64,000 nt of DNA from Microbacterium suwonense (GTDB taxonomy: Bacteria > Actinomycetota > Actinomycetes > Actinomycetales > Microbacteriaceae). Below, in pieces: positions 58,031 to 64,000 of the stretch. Within the stretch, counting starts at the first letter, position 1; the number at the start of each line of letters is the position of its first letter. The DNA lies in assembly GCF_030296555.1 (NCBI RefSeq), contig NZ_AP027728.1:806001-870000 (forward strand), in the 5' to 3' direction. A model generated the notes under the pieces. That model was not told the origin of the DNA. It made no database searches and saw only the letters and a program-made list of their open reading frames with translations. Both the position numbers and the translations under genes were made by a program.

Positions 58031-58830
58031 GCCGCGTCGAGGACGCCATCCGCAGAGCCCATGACGCCGGGCGTGGCGCCTTCGTCGGCTACCTGCCGAT
58101 CGGCTTCCCCGATCTGCAGACCAGCATCGATGCGGCACTGACTCTCGCGCGGAACGGCGTCGACGTCATCGAGCTCGGTCCGCCGTACTCGGATCCGGTC
58201 ATGGACGGCGAGGTCATCCAGCAGGCCACCCAGCAAGCGCTGGCGAACGGCTACCGCACGCGCGACCTGTTTCGCGCCGTGCGCGAGATCACCGCGCAGA
58301 CCGATGTGCCCGTGGTCGTCATGACGTACTGGAACCCGGTGCTGCAGTACGGCGTCGACCGCTATGCCGACGACCTGCTCGCGGCGGGCGGCGCCGGGCT
58401 GATCACGCCCGACATCACCCCCGAGTCTGCGGGGGAGTGGATCCAGGCGAGCACCCGCACCGGCCTGGACCGCATCTTCCTGGCCGCCCCCACCTCCACC
58501 GACGAGCGCCTCGACCTGGTGATGTCCTCGTCCACAGGCTTCGTGTACACGGTCTCCACCATGGGGATCACGGGTGAGAGAGCAGCGCTGGATCGCGCCG
58601 CCCGAACGCTCGTCGAACGGATGCGCGCGCGCGGCGCGGTCTCGGCCTGCGTCGGAATCGGCATCTCGAACGCGCAGCAGATCGCCGATGTGGTCGAGTA
58701 CGCCGACGGCGCCATCGTCGGGACGGCGCTGGTGAAGGCGCTGCGCGACGGCGGACTGGAACGCCTCGCCGAGACCACCCGAGCCCTTGCCGGCGGCACC
58801 CCGTCGGCGCGATTCGCGACAGGAAACTAG
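58027..58830 (+). CDS. trpA: tryptophan synthase alpha chain
   Basis: A 267-residue TIM barrel that releases indole to TrpB. Signatures: [35 protein letters not shown] (catalytic Glu and Asp), [33 protein letters not shown], and [11 protein letters not shown]. Start ATG 58027. Last trp gene; lgt follows at a new promoter-like site. Confidence 0.95.
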   Translation: MSRVEDAIRRAHDAGRGAFVGYLPIGFPDLQTSIDAALTLARNGVDVIELGPPYSDPVMDGEVIQQATQQALANGYRTRDLFRAVREITAQTDVPVVVMTYWNPVLQYGVDRYADDLLAAGGAGLITPDITPESAGEWIQASTRTGLDRIFLAAPTSTDERLDLVMSSSTGFVYTVSTMGITGERAALDRAARTLVERMRARGAVSACVGIGISNAQQIADVVEYADGAIVGTALVKALRDGGLERLAETTRALAGGTPSARFATGN

Positions 58831-58833
58831 ACT
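58828..58833 (+). promoter_or_regulatory. -10-like hexamer of lgt, probable leaderless start
   Basis: TAGACT, overlapping the trpA stop, ends 7 bases before ATG 58841. The gap CTCTCTC has no ribosome-binding site, which favours leaderless initiation. Confidence 0.5.
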
Positions 58834-58840
58834 CTCTCTC

Positions 58841-59838
58841 ATGTCCCTTGCGCTTCACAGCCTCATCTCGGGCGTGCCCGCCAGCATCCCGAGCCCGCCG
58901 GTCAGCACCTTCCCGATCTTCGGTCTCACGATCCACTACTACGCGCTGTGCATCATCGCGGGGATCATCGCGGCCACGCTGATCACGAACCACCGCCTCA
59001 CCAAGCGCGGTGCCGAGAAGTGGGTCGTCATCGACATCGCGATCCTCGCGGTGCCGCTGGCCATCATCGGGGCGCGCATCTTCCATGTGCTCACCCACCC
59101 GAACTTCTACTTCGGCCCCGGCCGGAACACCTGGAACCCGTTCGAACCCGGCTCGGTGTGGGCGATCTGGGAGGGCGGCATCGCCATCTTCGGGGCACTC
59201 CTCGGTGGTGCCGTCGGTGCGTACTTGGGCTGCCGGTGGACCGGCATCCGATTCTGGACCTTCGCCGATGCTCTTGCTCCCGGACTGCTGCTCGCGCAGG
59301 CCATGGGCCGGTTCGGAAACTGGTTCAACCATGAGCTGTTCGGCCTGCCCACAGACCTGCCGTGGGGACTCGAGATCGAGTCGACGAATCCGGCGTTCCC
59401 CCTGGGCTTCCCGATGGCACCCTGTTCCACCCCACCTTCCTCTACGAGGTGATCTGGAATGGCCTCGGCGTGCTCGTGCTGCTGTGGCTCGGGCGCCGAC
59501 TGCGCCTGCAGTGGGGCAGGCTCTTCGCCGTGTACCTGATCTGGTACGGCGCGGGTCGAATCGTGTGGGAGTCCATCCGCATCGACCCCAGCGAGGTCTT
59601 CTTCGGCCTGCGCAGCAACGTCTGGGCAGCGATTCTCGGCGTACTCGTCGGGGTGGTCATCCTGATCGTGCAGACCCGCCGTCACACGGGCTTCGAGGCA
59701 TCGCCCTACCGAGATGGTCGGATTCGCGCCGACGCGGAGGTAGAATCTGAGCACGATTCCCACGATTACGTCGATCTGAGCGCCCCTCCGGCCGACGAGG
59801 TCGACGCAGGAGCACCCGCCACAAGCACGGCTCCCTAA
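58841..59838 (+). CDS. lgt: prolipoprotein diacylglyceryl transferase, one frameshift
   Basis: Lgt attaches diacylglycerol to lipobox cysteines. Start ATG 58841. Spans alternate with the signature AMGRFGNWFNHELFGLPTDLPWGL and YALCIIAGIIAA. The frame breaks near 59407 (FPLGLPDGTLFHPTFLYEVIWNGLG expected). One C restores about 332 residues, with the later LIWYGAGRIVWESIRIDPSEV motif. The hydrophilic tail (VESEHDSHDYVDLSAPPADE) is longer than in Gram-negatives, as is usual in actinobacteria. trpA-lgt adjacency is conserved in this group. Confidence 0.94.
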
Positions 59839-59934
59839 TACGCGTGCGTCATTCGACTCGCACGTGATCATCCGATACTGAACGAGCGGGCCAACGCTGT
59901 CCCCGGTTTCACTCGACTCTGAGGACGGTGACTG

Positions 59935-64000
<4,066 letters not shown>

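Overview
The window is a chromosomal, mostly housekeeping segment of a high-G+C actinobacterium. Gene order, protein sequences and a mycobacterial-type integration host factor domain fused to guanylate kinase all point to the family Microbacteriaceae, most likely Microbacterium or a close relative. This is inferred from protein character and synteny, not from a database search. No tRNA, rRNA, CRISPR array, phage or insertion sequence was recognised, and no gene-free stretch exceeds about 300 bases.

Layout. 1-4057: the end of a HIT-family gene, then vitamin B6 metabolism (pdxY and a MocR-type regulator on the minus strand, divergent from pdxS-pdxT). 4154-12848: yebC, ruvC-ruvA-ruvB, yajC-secD-secF and the (p)ppGpp enzyme rel. 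12835-17547: an AbiEi-like protein, a DUF349 protein and a small membrane protein on the minus strand, then rarA and a lipoprotein. 17720-26857: rpsD, a small membrane protein, alaS, ruvX, mltG and the shikimate genes aroE-aroC-aroK-aroB, many with 4-base overlaps. 26839-30553: a divergent MFS exporter/TetR pair between aroB and aroQ, then efp and nusB. 30615-36482: an accessory block with a SWIM/SNF2 helicase, a metallo-beta-lactamase-Rieske protein and a histidine-phosphatase-NUDIX fusion. 36700-45320: the pyrimidine operon pyrR-pyrB-pyrC-(membrane protein)-carA-carB-pyrF behind a PyrR-binding RNA leader. 45313-52958: mIHF-gmk, rpoZ, metK, priA, fmt, rsmB and rpe. 52900-58830: hisE-hisG-hisF-hisI, a Trp-associated membrane protein, an HGxxPAAW protein and trpC-trpB-trpA. 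Then lgt and a gltB that runs off the end.

The most striking property is not biological novelty. About 25 reading frames are broken by what looks like one missing base, usually in a short run of G or C, nearly always in genes expected to be essential. Every break is repaired by adding one base. This is best explained by systematic homopolymer deletions in the read or assembly data. Broken genes are therefore annotated at their full span as probably functional genes, with the break position stated.

Biological points that survive this caution: the mIHF-guanylate kinase fusion; a metallo-beta-lactamase with a C-terminal Rieske domain; a phosphatase-NUDIX fusion; a PriA without recognisable helicase motifs; absence of trpE from its usual place, with hisI running in frame into the next gene; a PyrR-binding hairpin just upstream of a TTG start; and several genes with a -10-like hexamer 6-7 bases before the start codon, as expected for leaderless mRNAs.
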